From: Omphalotus guepiniiformis
Lineage: Eukaryota; Basidiomycota; Agaricomycetes; Agaricales; Omphalotaceae
Length of the DNA stretch: 64,000 nt
NCBI GenBank assembly: GCA_028554645.1
Contig: JAQOOI010000035.1
Span: 25,155 to 89,154 of the forward strand
Direction: 5' to 3'
This document shows, piece after piece, positions 34,321-47,800 of this stretch. Positions within the stretch are counted from its first letter, which is position 1. Every line of letters starts with the position of its first letter. Position numbers and translations under genes: made by a program. A model generated the notes under the pieces. That model ran no database searches, was not told the origin of the DNA, and saw nothing but the letters and a program-made list of their open reading frames with translations.

Positions 34321-34511
34321 GTAAGTTTCGTCGATCCCCGTAATCTAGTTCTTTCTAACTGAATTGTTGTGAGAATAGGCGCTAGACCCTGTATTCCGAG
34401 TCTCCAACCTACTTTACACTCCCAACTTATGATATAGTTCATATACCTTCGTACATATAACTCTTTCGAGTTTCTTATTACTGTCATTACTTCGAGCCTT
34501 CAGAATATCGA

Positions 34512-37500
34512 TTAAGTACCACTTCGACGCAATAGAACAAACTGTTTATTGCTTCTAGTTCGCACTCCAGTGATCTCTTCAGGTTCTGCGCTTAAATCCC
34601 TCTCAGGAGAAGGATGATCATCTTCTTCATCAGAATCATCTTCATATTCCTCATCCCGAGGCATTCTTAAGTTCGGAATGGAGTCAAAAATGTAATCTCG
34701 ACTTTGTTCGTCGTAAGTATCCTCATCTTCGTTCACCATACGTTCTAGCTGTTCTGCAGTAAGGTCTATGAGGTCTAGCACGTTCGTAGGTAGGTCTATA
34801 GGCTCATATCTTGCAAGATGCGGCAGTACACGAAAGGCAGCAATCTTTTCTTTAAGTACAGAGCCATCCATTTCAGCAATAATGTAGGCACCACCCTTAG
34901 TTCGTCTGATGACAATCATAGGTCCTCTATACCTTGGATACATCTTCCTGTCCAAGCTCTTCTCAATTTGAGTGTTTCGAACTTGTACTAGAGTTCCAGG
35001 TTTGAAATCATAGTCTTTTATTACATGTTCATAATCTTGTTCAAACTTCTTCATAGTTCTTCTTTTCTCTTCGTCGACCCTGGAAATCATGTCCATAACA
35101 TGAGTTCTATGCTTTGCCAAGGCTCTAGCCCTGTAGCCGATCAATTCTTCGTAAGTCAGGACTCTATCTGGTACCTCTACCAACCAAGTTGATTCTATAA
35201 GGTCTAGAGGCAGTATTGGTTCTGCTCCAGTTACTAAGAAGTAAGGAGAACATCCAAACCCTCTTCTAGTTGTTACTCTGTCTGCCCAAAGCACATGTTT
35301 GAGAAACCAGTACCAACGTTTAAGATCACCTCCCGTTGCTTTTACTAAAGCTTGACGGATATCAAAGTGTGCTCTTTCAATCTTTCCATTGGCTTGAGAA
35401 TTATAGGCTGAGATACGAATCCCTTTAATCCCATACTTCTCTTCCAGCCATTTCAACATTGCAATCATGCTTCTAGCATTATCAGTTACCACTTCCTGAG
35501 GGCAACCCCATCTACATATTATATCTTCAAAGAACCATTCGCCTAAGGCTCGAGCTGTCTCATCTCTGATTGCTCGTCCCTCTGACCAAGAAGATAAAGC
35601 ACATCGGCCATGTACGACGTTCTTACAGCCATTACTAGCCGGAGATACTTTGAATACATCCACATGTACCTTCTGGAACAGAGAAGGGGTGTGAGTAAGG
35701 ATAGATGGTATTTTCAATAGCGCTAGAGCTCGATCTTGACATGCCTGACACGTTTTCACGAACCAATTGACATCTCGCTCCAGTTCTGGCCACCAGAACC
35801 TCTTTTCTATCACAGCCTTCGTAGCATACATTCCTTTGTGTCCCAAATGATCATGAGCACTATGCAGGATATACATACGACATTCTTTCTCAACTATTAG
35901 CTGATGTTGTCCCCCAACTTCATCATTTCTTCGATACATACGTCCTTTCTTGTCGACGAAGTATCGAGACGCCTTCAAAAGAAATTTCTTTCGAGCTCGA
36001 GCATCCATCTCATCCAGCATATCCGATTCAGGATGCATTAAGAACTCTTTTATTCTCGGTAGCAGTTGATCTAGCTCAATCCCTATGGTAGTTCTATGTT
36101 CTTCCATATAAGGATGATCATGTTTCCATTCTTCTGTCGATTCAGGAGCTACTAGAAGCTGTGCAAACTGGTCTAGAGTCTTTCCTTGTTCAAAAAGTAT
36201 GTGCTCTCGCCAGTAGGCGAATCTTCGCTCTTCTTCAATTAATTCTTGAATATCATCTTCGAAGTCTTCTACTGACAAGGCTAGATCCTGTAAGTATCTA
36301 CCTCTAGAGTCTATCTCATGCTTAAAGTCTTCAAAGTCATAAGGGCCCTGCTCATTCTCATCTTCCTGACGAAATCGCAATGGTTCCCCATCATCTTCAT
36401 CTAGATAATCTTCCTCTTCTGCAGGTAATCTCTCTGTTGGTTCACTACCCGGTGGTGGTCTAGATAGTCCATCTGGTCCATGTATAGACCCCTTGATATG
36501 TACCAATTCAAAGTGATACTTTCTTATTTCTTCAATCCAACGATTAATAGTTGCATTTGGGCCACTACTTGGGTTATCTAACATCCCTTTTATGTAGCTA
36601 GCATCCGTTTCTACAGTTAGATCCCTACAACCATAAGTTTGGTAGTAAGTATGGGCTAGCGCGAGCTTGAGCCCATATAACTCTCTCTTAGGCTGTGAGA
36701 ACCTTGCTTCTCGTTCATTTAATGTTATAGATCCAAAGTAGTTATAAAACTTCTTTTTAGGATCAGTAGGATCTCTTTGGTATAAATAATATCCTACAGC
36801 CATCCATGATGTATCCACTGCTAGAGTAATGCCGCTAGACAACGAATAATCAATTGCTTTCAATGCAGGAGCGTTTCTAATGCCTTCTTTTAATAGCTCG
36901 ACGGCTTCTAACTCTTTTTCTCCTATCTCAAAGGGAACTTGTGAACTAGTCAACCTTGTGAGGGGTCTAGCCTTCTTTGCATAGTCTTTAATGAACATCC
37001 TGAGTTGTCCTGCAGTCCCCAAGAATGATTTAACGTGTGTACGCTTCGTCCATTGAGTTGCATCCCATGACAAAATAGTCTTAGCCATCTTTTCTTCAGG
37101 TAATTCACCCTCATACGAGACTCTATGTCCCACAACATTTCCTTCTGCGCAGCAAATGAATGCTTTAGGTCCTGAGAAGGTTCCTCCAGCATGTTTCATT
37201 TGTTGAACAATTCTATTCATATTTTGCATGTGTTCCCATACAAACCTTCTAATTCCACTGTTCTCAGGAATTGTTTCGTACCCTCTACCTTCGAGCTCAT
37301 ACCTAGTAGACGGTCCTTTCACTGGAACATCATCTATATAGGGTCTCATTATATGTGGAATTTCTTCTTTCAATATATAAGTGATATCATCATGATAGAT
37401 TGGTACTGAGTTAGTCCATCCCATTGGTAGTTTTACAAGTCGGTGAGGGCCAAAAGGAGTTTGAAACGTCGTCAAATCCCTAGATCCCTCATCTACTAGC

Positions 37501-38509
37501 CTTTCATCATAGCCTACAAATACATCTAGTAGTCCAATACAAGATCTGCCTGCAAAGCTTCTAGCTATGTCAGCCGTAGCAGGAGGTATACCTGAGTGTT
37601 GAATCGTGACCTTGTTTAACGGTTCTAGACTGTGTACTAGCCGTAAACTTTTGCCATCTTTCTTCAAAACACAGAACCTTCTGGATCTATAAGAGGAGCT
37701 CGAGGGTTCGTAGACCCCAGAATCAATCTTATCTTTAATTATTTTGCATACATCTTCATAGATCCCGGGCGGAATAGGTATATCCCTCTCGACCCATGGA
37801 GTATGTGGTATAACAGGAAATTTAACAGGTGGAAAGAACTCTGTCTTGAAAGTTCCCCCTTCTGAAGCTTCCCATGCGAAACCTTTCTCTTGTACCTTCA
37901 TTAAGTGATGTACTAGCTTCATTTCTTCAGGCCATAAGAAGTCTTCATCATGATTCTTCTCAATAATAGCTTTTCTTTCTTCATTATAATGTTCTCCAGG
38001 TGTGACGTCCGGTGGATTTGGTGACAAAGTCGGCATCCCTTCTAGCGGGTCACCAGTTATGTGCCTTTCTATCCTGAACTCCTCTGGAAGCGTAGTTTTT
38101 ACTGGTTTCACTTTTATTGCCACAGGTTTATACTTACTGCCGAATACTGCAAACGGTTTTCGAAATCTAGCCTTACTTCCACGAGGTAGGATCCTACAGT
38201 GTAAGTTTGGCATTCGCCGAACCATTTTCTCAGTTCGAGCAGCCGTATTGAATACAGTAGCTGCCTCGAGACCCTCATATGCAGGTCTCGAAGGTACTTT
38301 CTCATCCTGTACCTTAGCTTCACGCCAAGTACAATATACCTTGCAATTATCTTCGGTTATTTCTTTCTTCATGTAGCTTTTAAGCATAAGGGCAGCCTTG
38401 GGATCACTCTCTTCAATGCTAGCTCGAGATGCATATACATATGCCTCAGCCTTCTCATTATCAGAGAATGTTTCCTCATCAGGCAGTCTATACCCAGTTA
38501 TTTCATATC
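34512..38509 (-). pseudogene. pol: Pol of element C (RT, RNase H, integrase), split by element B
   Basis: Open from the B insertion point to the stop at 34512 (about 1330 codons); the first codons lie on the other side of B (48519-48594). RT: SRRFCVLKKDGKSLRLVHSL, LPMGWTNSVPIYHDDITYIL, catalytic YIDDVPVKGP instead of YLDD. RNase H: LAVDTSWMAVGYYLYQ, KRELYGLKLAL, VETDASY, HGPDGLS. Integrase: HHCC zinc region HDHLGHKGMY...CQACQDR, D-D-E core in HVDVF, VVTDNARS and NGKIERAH, then a GPY/F-like PRYRGPMIVI. The acidic C-terminus shows no chromodomain, unlike A/B. Except for the insertion it is undamaged. Joining across B, with one copy of the ATATC target, keeps the frame exactly. Confidence 0.92.
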
Positions 38510-39049
38510 TGTTAAGTCCGTGAGGACTAGAGATGGTAAGAGAGCGAGGACCTCCGAGGGGGTCCGAGAGAAGGAGTTCGAAAGGAACAAGACAAGATAA
38601 ACCAGGAGCTCCGAATTGCCCCGGCAACAAGACTTCACCCGGTAGGCAGTATTATTTTGACACTGCCCCCCGTGCTGCACCTGGATTGGAAGTCCGAGGA
38701 GAGATGAGAGTTCAGACGAGAAATTCAAGATAGTAGTCCGGAGACTAAATTGATTTAAAACTAAAGTATATACAGTATAAGCGTGAAGTATTTATATGAG
38801 TATTCTACCGGAGATACTCGGAGTAATAAAACAATAGTGTGAGAAGAATGAAACTAAAGAACAATAAGAACATGGAACGTTGGCGACGTTCGGATGTCCG
38901 GAGTAGAAAAGGATAATAAAAGCGAATAGGAAAGCGTGAATTTGTAAAGTGAACCATATGGAAAGATTGAATAGATGTCAGGAAGAAGAAATCAAAGAAG
39001 TTCTAGAAACCGGAGGTCTGACCCGGAGTTCCGGCGCATAGCCGTAACA
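38510..39049 (-). repeat. 3' LTR of element B
   Basis: 540 bp; on the plus strand tgttaag...ccgtaaca. Preceded in element direction by the purine tract aagagggagata. The region 39050-39271 holds the ggacttg-type tandem repeats and the likely promoter of the antisense gene. Confidence 0.94.
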
Positions 39050-39271
39050 GTATCTCCCTCTTAGGGTTCTTGCCCTCAAGAACCCTAAGTCCCAAGTCCC
39101 AAGTCCCAGGTCCGAAGTCCCAAGTCCGACCCTGCCCCTCGGAGTGAGATGTGTCCGAATTTTCAACATCGACCAAATCCTGCCAAACACTGGATAGATA
39201 TAAAAGCCTAGCCTGCAAACCTCTAAGTTCCCCAACCCCGCGCAAATCCACCCCGTAGGCCCAACACAACA

Positions 39272-40756
39272 ATGTCATCAAACTGCGCCACCACCCCCAG
39301 CTTTGAGGAGGAGTACCCCTTACCGGCGCCCTTCGGACGTCCGGAGCCCGAACCTCGTGTCAAACCAGCGCTGCCTCGCAGAAAGACACCAGAGAATGCG
39401 GAAGAATATGATAGGATAACATTGGCGATTGCTATTGGTGAGTCTTTTCTGTCCGCGGATGTCCGATATTCATGTCCTTTCAGTTGAACAGGAAGAGGAT
39501 AGCGAGTGGGCTGCCTACGACAAGGCGAAGAATGAGTGGACAGAGGAAGTCCGGAGGGTGCAGGAGTGGCGTCAGGAGGCGCAAGAGAAGTGGAGGGCGG
39601 AGGAGCGAGAGCGGAGGAGGAGAGAGATTGAGGAGGCGCAGAGGATATTGGATGAGGAGAACCGGAGGGCCGAGGAGGAGAGTGAGGCGGAGGAGGAAAA
39701 GAAGGCCAGGAGGGCGATCGAGAAGGCTGAGGAAGCAAGGAGGAGGAAGGAGAAGAGAGAAGGGAAGAGGAAGGCACAAGAGGAACCGGAGGCCGGTGGG
39801 TCTCCTAAGAAAAAGAGAAAAAACGTGGTTTCCGCGGTAAGTAAATGAATACCTAGTATTGGAATTGAGTCATAACAAAATTTTAGTCTATTGTCATTTC
39901 AGATGAAGAAGACGAAGAAGAAGAAACCGGAGCTCCTAGCTCCCGACCCGCCTGCCTGCAGTGCCGGCCACGACGATATCACTGTTCCGGGCGCCCTCGG
40001 AACTCCAAATCCACCTCCTGCGACGAATGCAGGAAACAAAAGTCAAAATGCTCGTTTTCGGAGCGAGTCGGTGCTCCGAGCAACACCACCACTTCCTTTT
40101 CTCCGGCTTCCCTCGAGCTGCTTATGCAGCAAAATGAAGAAATACTATCCAGGTTAGCTAGATTAGAGAAGAAGGTCGAAGGACGAGCAGGAGAGCCTCG
40201 GGACTCCGCGGAACTCTCGGACTTGGACTTGGTGAACCGGCGGATCGATGATGTGGATGCCGCAGTGTACTCAACTAGAGAGGAAGTCTCTAGTTGGGGT
40301 GTGTTCTTGGCGGAGCGGACCCGCGACTGGGCCCTTGCCTTGGGAATGGCAATGGGTGCCACGACTCCTATCCAGGGGTCGTACATTATGAACCAGGCCA
40401 TAATCAATGCCTCGATCCGGCTCGCCGAAATGGGCCGAGAACTACACTTCGCTTGGGAGCGCGACCAAGCAGAGCGTTCGGATGCCCGTCTGGAGGTGCG
40501 AGAGCCGACGTTGCCTAGTGTCATGAACAGTAGGATGGTGCAAGGAGTACTGGGCGGAGAGGCCGCCCAGTTGACTGAGTTTTTTGAGCAGGTGGACGAG
40601 ATCTGTACGGGCCTCCGAGAAGTCCCGGCAGAAAGAATCAGAACAGAAGAGGAAACGAATCCTCGCTATACCGCGGAGGAGAGAGAAATGTTCGCAGAGA
40701 GGCGAAAAGAAATTGAAAGACGACGGGAAGAGCGAGGAGGTCCGAGTAGGACATGA
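39272..40756 (+). CDS. Antisense Zn(II)2Cys6 accessory protein of element B, intact
   Basis: Lies between pol and the 3' LTR, on the opposite strand. Exons 39272-39437, 39484-39836, 39887-40756; 1389 nt, 462 aa, GT-AG introns of 46 and 50 bp. The second acceptor is TTTTAG at 39886, which keeps the frame; the nearer CATTTCAG would destroy the cluster. Domains: N-terminal PLPAPFGRPEPEP; a long Glu/Arg charged helix (about 60-150); nuclear signal SPKKKRK (about 160); SIVISDEEDEEEE (174-186), SUMO-interacting-like; Zn cluster C196, C199, C206, C218, C221, C228 = CX2CX6CX11CX2CX6C, exactly the fungal binuclear pattern; heptad helix LLMQQNEEILSRLARLEKKV right after, as in Gal4-class dimers; then an alpha-helical domain rich in conserved Trp and Met. 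Probably a nuclear DNA-binding regulator; target inferred only. Its cluster is internal, not N-terminal as in most host factors. Confidence 0.85.
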
Positions 40757-40961
40757 ATAGAGAATGAGTTGTAGATAGAAAAGAAAAAGAACTTGTATAT
40801 AATATGTCTTTTGTTTTGTTTTTCTTGATAGCTTTTGTTTTGTTTTGTATAAATAAATGTCTGTTTTTTATAACGAGATAAGCGTGATAGTAAGAGAGAG
40901 AGCAAAAGGGATAGAGAGAAAGAAAGAAACACCAAGACCGTCAACGTCCGAGGACGTCTGA

Positions 40962-43900
40962 TCAGATTGTCAACTTCGACAGAGGTCCAGGTTTGTCCGG
41001 ATATCGGACATGGAACTCCTGGATGTAGTCTTCAGCTGTGAGTTCATTAGCTAAGACCCATGAAAATTCTTCATCCGTCCCTTCATAACCAAGCCATTGC
41101 ACATAGTACAATAGCGGACACTTTTGGCGTCTCCGGTCCAGCTTGGAATCCAGTATCTGAGCAATCTCGTATTCAACTTCACCGTTGACCTCAACCGGCG
41201 GAGGCGGAGGTTGAGTGCGGTTAGGAATGGTGTTGGGAGGTGCTGGTTCGAGTTGAGAGACATGGAATACTGGATGTACGGACCGGAGGTAGTCCGGAAG
41301 CTGTAGTGTATAGGCAAGGTTACTAGGTCGAGCTAGAATTTTAAATGGTCCTAGATATTTCTCGGAAAATTTAGCTGTAGGACGGGTAGAACGAATGTGC
41401 TTAGCGTTAAGATATACTTCTGAGCCAATGGGAAATTCCGGAGCCGAGGACCTCCGCCGGTCAGCTTGTTCCTTGTAACGAGTCTGAGCAAGAGTAATCT
41501 CATTGCGTAGAAAAGTGTGGAGCTCGTCAAGGTTGACCACAAACTGTCGAGCCCGGTCGGATGCGAGGTCGTATTCCGGATGTATTGAAAGGTTTGGGTG
41601 ATAACCTTTGTTGGCAAAGAAGGGTGAAATGCCAGTGGAGCTGTTCGGAGCGTTATTGTAGGCAAACTCTGCAATGGCCAAGAGTTGATCCCAGTCATCC
41701 TGTTGGTAAGAGCAATAAATTCGGATGTACTGTTCCAGAGTTTGGTTAGCTCGTTCAGTTTGTCCATCAGCCTCCGGATGATAACCGGAGGTGTAATGAA
41801 GCTCCATCTGCAACGCTTTACCTAAAGCCCTAAAAAACTGCGAGACAAACTCGGAGCCCCGGTCGGAGGTGACATGCCGAGGAACACCGTGTTTGGAGAA
41901 TACGTGAAGGACGAAAAGTTTGGCTAGCTGTTCGGAGGTTATGGTGTCAAAAGTAGGAATAAAAATGGCTTGCTTAGATGCCCTGTCTACCACGACTAGA
42001 ATGGCTGTAAAGCCATGAGAGTTCGGAAGTTGTTCAATAAAGTCCATGGATATGGAATCCCAAGGACGTTCCGGAACTGGGAGAGGTTGCAGAAGACCAT
42101 AAGGACGGTGTCTACGGCTCTTGTTGCGACCGCAAACAGTGCAGGATTGCACGTAGGACCGGACGAACTCTCGGATCCGAGGCCAGGTATACTGTCTTCG
42201 GATGACCTCGAGTGTCCGGTTCTGCCCAAAGTGTCCTGAAAGTGGGTGGTCATGGAAATATCGAAGTACCTGAAGCCGCAGGTCACCCGAGTCTGGAACA
42301 TAGATGCGACCGTCGAGCTGAAGTTGTCCGGAGTTGTCTAAAGTCCAACGTTTGTTAGCATCATCATTGGCAAGTGACATACCTGCCTTGGACTCCGAGT
42401 CTGAAGCTAAAGATTCCCGGATCGACTGGTGTAGTTTGTCGAGATCCATTATGATACTAGCGCGAAGGACCGGACCTTCTAGGAAAGTTGCTCGAAGTGA
42501 AGTTGATAGTTCAACTGTTCTTGGGTGAAAATCGGTTTCAGATTCTGTGGATTGACCGTAGCGTAAGTACTATCTCCCTCTTTTGGGTAGACGTCCCAAC
42601 GTCGAGTCAGAGCGTCAGGTTTTGCTCCGAGGCGCCCCGGTCGGAACCGGATTACCATATTAAAGTGGGACAAGTATTCGCTCCATCTAACCTGTCGGCG
42701 CGTTAAGACTTTGGTAGTACTGAAGTACTCCAAGTTCTTATGATCGGTAACCACGTCGACCGGCTCCGCGGAGCCCTCCAAGTAATGTTGCCAGTGTTGG
42801 AAAGATTCGAAAATGGCGAGGAGCTCTTTATCGTGCGTGTCGTAGTTGAGCTCCGCTGCATGAAGGGTCCGAGAAAGAAATGCGACTGGATGGATTTCTC
42901 CATTGTCCATACGAAGTGAAAGAATTGCCGCTATGGCGTAGTCCGAGGCGTCCGTTTCCAGGATTATCTGTCGGTCAGGTTCCCAGTGAGTTAGAACAGG
43001 AGCGGAAAGAAAAGCAGATTTAAGTGAATCAAAAGAATGTTGACACTCCTCGGACCATTTCCAAGGAATACCTTTGCGAGTAAGACGAGTTAGTGGAACC
43101 ACGATACCAGAATAGTTGAAGATGAAACGGCGATACCAGAATAGTTGAAGATGAAACAGCGATAGAAATTACAGAAACCAAGGAAGGACTGAATGTCTTT
43201 GATGCGTCCGGGTCGAGGAAGGGGCCAATCGACGATGGCCTTAACCTTCTCCTCGGACATCCGAAGACCGTCCGGTGACAGAATGTAACCGAGGTATTCA
43301 ACAGTTTCGGAGTCGAAGACACATTTGTTGGGATTGCAAAATAAGCCGTGCTTCCGGAGGCGTCGGAGAACCTCGCGGACATGTTTTCGATGGTCTGCTC
43401 GGTTGTCCGAATAGATTAGAACGTCGTCAAGGTAGACAATAACGTAGACGTCTAGTAAGTCAGCAAATATTTCATTTACAAACCGTTGAAAAGCCGCCGG
43501 AGCATTGGTTAGTCCCTCGGGAATGACCTTCCATTCGTAAGAGCCGTATCTGGTGCGGAAAGCAGTTTTCCATTCGTCTCCCTCGGCGATCCGGACCAAG
43601 TGGTAAGCATGTCGAAGATCAAGCTTGGTATAGATTTTCGCCTTTTTAGGAGCGTCGAGGAGGTCGGAAATTAATGGTAAAGGATACCGGTCCTTGCGGG
43701 TAATCTTGTTCAAGCCACGAAAATCTACACAGAGACGGAGTGAGCCATTCTTTTTAGGAACAAACAATACCGGAGCTCTGTGTTTAGATGAAGAGGTCGT
43801 AATGAAACCGTTGGCGAGATGCTTGTCCAAGAAAGTCCTAAGGGCCTCTAGTTCCTTCGCGGACAGTGGGTAAACACGTCCGAGAGGAGGTTCAGCACCG

Positions 43901-44838
43901 TCCTCTAAGTCGATTTTAAGGTCGTAAGGGCGGTACGGTGGTAAGACTTCTGAAAGACCTTCATCAAAAACGTCAGCAAAATTGTGATACTCTTCCGGTA
44001 TTCCGGAGAGATCAACAGGTGAATGGATAGATGCTGTGTTACCAGTAACGGAGGCAACTGGACGTCCGTAGATCACAATGGGATCTTGTCCAGCTTCCTT
44101 GCAAGCCCGTATGAATGCTGCAGCACCAATAAAAGCAATATCCGGATTCGACGGGTCCGAAATTCTTGCTCCCATTTGCGTGACGGTTGGATATGAGTAG
44201 ATGGGTTCAAAGGGAAAGTTCGCCTTCCGAGGACGAGAGGTAGGTGTCGGTGATGCGTCAATGGACGCGACCTCAACCGGAGTTGAAGATGCAGCCTGCG
44301 GAATGGGAGATGGAACTGTTTGATCAGTGTTTCGGAATGAAATAACTCCTGTGACCCAGTCAACCAACGGGTTGTAGCGGGTGAGAAAGTTGTATCCTAA
44401 AACAGCTTTACAAGACGAATCCAAAGAAGTGACAAAAAAGTCAAGAGACAAGGTCTCCCCGGAAGGAAATTGAACAGGTAAAGTAACAAGCTCTTCAATT
44501 AATGAAGAAGCGGTTGAACCATCAAGAAGGCGTAGTCGAACCGGAGGAACTGGAGTTACCGGAAGAAAATAATCATGAACAAATTTTGAATCGAGGAAAC
44601 TATGAGAAGAACCAGAATCAAGTAACGTAGAAAATTTCAAAAATGAAGTAGACTGATTGTCGGGCTCCCTAACGAGGCCCTTGAGGCCCGAGGAGCTCCG
44701 ATCGATACAAAGTGGTAATACAAGTGAATCAGAGTGGTGTAAAAGAGCGGACGCGTTGAGAGTAACCTCGGAGATGACACGATCGTGGCCAACGCAACCC
44801 AAATTTCGTGTCGAGGCATCTGGGCTGCGGACTATTTT
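40962..44838 (-). pseudogene. pol: Pol of chromovirus B, two frameshifts
   Basis: Protease and RT open from about 44838 to 43160 (LLDSGSSHSF, VPKKNGSLRLC, YLDDVLIYSD). A 29-bp tandem duplication at 43102-43159 shifts the frame within NFYRCFIFNYSG. RNase H is open 43102-42479 (ETDASDYAIAAIL, FESFQHWQHYLEG). A 5-nt insertion near 42510 relative to copy A (gttga) then brings TAG at 42479. Integrase plus chromodomain is a clean 495-codon frame 40962-42449 with HHCC, MDFIEQLP, TSDRGSEF, ADGQTERAN and YYVQWLGYEGTDEEFSW. So all catalytic motifs are present, but the polyprotein cannot be made in one piece. Confidence 0.92.
43102..43159 (-). repeat. 29-bp tandem duplication in pol of B
   Basis: Two direct copies (43102-43130 and 43131-43159) starting cgataccagaatagttgaag, one mismatch (acgg/acag). 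Element A has a single copy. The duplication is not a multiple of three and breaks pol. Confidence 0.95.
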
Positions 44839-47800
44839 TCCGACTCCTTTGGAGTCGGTTTGGGGTCTTCCGAAGTTACCTCCGAAGCTCGTCCACGAGC
44901 CTCGTTCAACTTCTTCCGCTTATCACAATTATCCATAGTATGATTACCTCCACAAAAGAAACATAACTTCAACTTCCGGCGCCTGTCCTTCTCCGCCTGC
45001 GTCAACTTCCCATCCTTCCCTAGCCTATCCGCGTATGGTTTTGGCGTGGTTGAAGAGGAATTTGTCTTGCCGGAGTTAGAACCGGAGCCAGAACCAGAAC
45101 CAGATCCGGAGTTTCCGGAGTACGAGCGGTTGTTAGAGGAAGAGGAGGGCTTGTTGGGATTGCCACTCTTCTTCTTCTGCAAGCCAGATTGTGAAGTGGA
45201 GGAGCCACTTCCGGAGTTCCCGGAGCCTCCACCAGACGTCCGTTGTTCTCGCTGCTTTTCAGCAGAGCGAGCCCAGTAACGAGCATCAATCTTGGTGGCC
45301 TCTTTCCGGTAATAGCAGCGAAATGAGCACTCTAAGACGTAGGAACTCGTCTAAACTCAAAGGTTGCCTTGTAAAAGCGAGTGTAGTCTGGCGTTGGCAA
45401 AGATTCCGCACGCAGAAAACTGACTAAAGTCGAGCTAGACTGTTGGAAAGACTAACTGAACTGTAAGATCACCGTCTAGACCCTTCAACGAGTACCAGAA
45501 ACAGCAAAACAGACAGACACAGACAGACAGACACAGACAGACAGACAGACAGACAGACAGTTCAAACACAACAGATGTTCAGATATTTAGCACTCTATTA
45601 AAGCACTGCAATTCCTAATAGTCTGCCTCTACCAGCTCGAAGAACCGGGGCCTGACGTTCACAATCAAGAGGCCTTCTGCGATTTAACGCTCTAGAAGAT
45701 ACGTAAAGTTCTCCAATTTGGCGGGCAGTCGTAACCTGGGGCGCTCGACCCTATACATGACAGTATATGTACTCTACTGCTTGTAAGTATTTCATAAATA
45801 GATAGAAAACTGAGTGGAGTAATTAAAAGGAACAGAGGGATAACATCGAGTATAAAATGGATATAAACAGAAACAATATGACTGAGTTGGGTAAGTAGGC
45901 ACGTCTAGCGGGTAATTATGTGCAGTTCTTGGGTATATATGTGTAAGTATTATGTTTTAGTGATGTTTTTGGTACATCTAGACCCTTCTTATCATGCGCT
46001 CGAGCCATTCTAAACAAACTACTCCTATGCATTTTGTTATTATTCATCTTCGTAACTGTTTTACAGTGTACTTATAGGGGCGCCGAGGGCAGTTTCTAGT
46101 CATTTATCCCGTCGGGCTTCCGTATTCTTCTCCTATTTCGACATCTAGACCCCATAGCACCTCGTAGATATACCAATATCCAGCGCTCGAAGGTCAATTC
46201 TGTCATTACTTTACTAATAAGTTATTATACAGTCATCGAGACTGATCATTTTCATAGCTTTGACCATCTAGTATCTCGGAACGGAATCGTCGATCATATA
46301 TTTCCGATCATAAAGCGTTATCTCCAGTATATCATCAATCTGCAGGTTCTAGGAGGTCGGCTAAGTTCGAACAAACCATTTTGATGGCTCGGCGATACCT
46401 CTAGCTTTGTCCTTTCGACGTTATCGAGGCTCATGAGGCTATTACGCCTGTGTGTGTGTAGTTTCTTCCTTCCTAAGTCCCGTGGATTACACAGATACTT
46501 GAATAGCGACTTCCAGACGAAGGGCTCTTTGCCAGGCAGGGTGGGTCTGACCATACTGTACAGTCTCGCAGCAGGTAGTTACTTCGCCGAAGGTCTAGAG
46601 GCATATCAGCCATAAGGTCTTGATGCATACTCGTACATCGTAGTCCTTTCACTTCAAGCCTTTAACTATTCGTGTTCTATGTTTTAGCTAGCACTATGGG
46701 ACATAGTCTAGCCCTTTATTCCCATCATATTCACAGTAGAAATCGTTTAATTTCAGGTATTTCAGGTGTGTATGCGTTTTCAGCGCAACACCGGGTCCCC
46801 TGATAGGTTTTCGGATACTCGATCCGCATTAGTTCGTCCTTAATACGAGATGGCAAACCTTGATAATAGGCCCATCGTAAAGCAGCTTGATCCCAAAGAA
46901 CCATCGCTGCGTAGGCTCCGAACTTTACATTGTAATTACGGATTTGATCCGTATCCCTCATTTTGAGCCCACTGAGGCGTTGCTCAGCCTCCGCTTCCAT
47001 ATCGTACTCTCCGAAATTTTCCATCAGCTCCTGCATGAAGGCCTGATAATTGACCATCCATGCCGGAGGATCGTCCAGATCCGGGTTCAGAAGCTCTGGC
47101 TGGAAATATTCCAGAGCTGATCCAGACAAATAAGAAAGCGCGAAAGTGATCTTACGATCGTCGGAAGAGAAATATTGAGGCCGATCTGAGTGGTGAAGGG
47201 CCAAGGAAATGATAAAGTTTCGGAGCTTCCGCGGATCCGAGCCGTCAAAAACGTCTGGCTCCTTCAAGTGCGATTTGCTTTCCGGAGCAGCGGATGCCTG
47301 TGTATTAAATGCCCTAGCCATGTTAGTAAAACCAGCCATGCTAGTGGTAAGAAACTCCTGCATCATCCGCCTAAAATCTTCATCACCGGTGCCACCGGTA
47401 CCCCCGGAAGGTCCCCCAGGACCTCCAGGACCACCCGGTCCACCGCCTCCATTTCCACCTGGTCCTCCAGGCCCGCCAGGTCCACCCGGACCTCCATGGC
47501 CTGGTCCACCACCACCATTACCTTCATCGCCTTCTCCAGGATCCCCACCATTACCTCCTATTCCTTCTGGCTGATCCCCAGCCTCTCCTTCCGTCGCCGC
47601 TGCGATAATGTCATCGTCTTCGTCATTCTGCTCTTCAGGAGCAGTGTCGGACATGTCTTCATGTATCGGTAAAACTCCCGGCATTGTGGAAGTTCGACGA
47701 GTCGGAGTTACCGGAGGATTTCGAAAACCAGGCAAATGACCTGGTGAAAATAATGTTGATAGAACCGGAGGTTGTTGAGAAAGGCGTGAGCCTCGGCTTG

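Noticed and set aside
39901..40157. Lys-rich frame starting MKKTKKKK in the antisense gene of B (twin at 23439-23705)
   Set aside because: Arises if the nearer acceptor CATTTCAG is used; it destroys the Zn cluster and coiled coil, whereas the TTTTAG acceptor 14 nt upstream keeps the longer frame.
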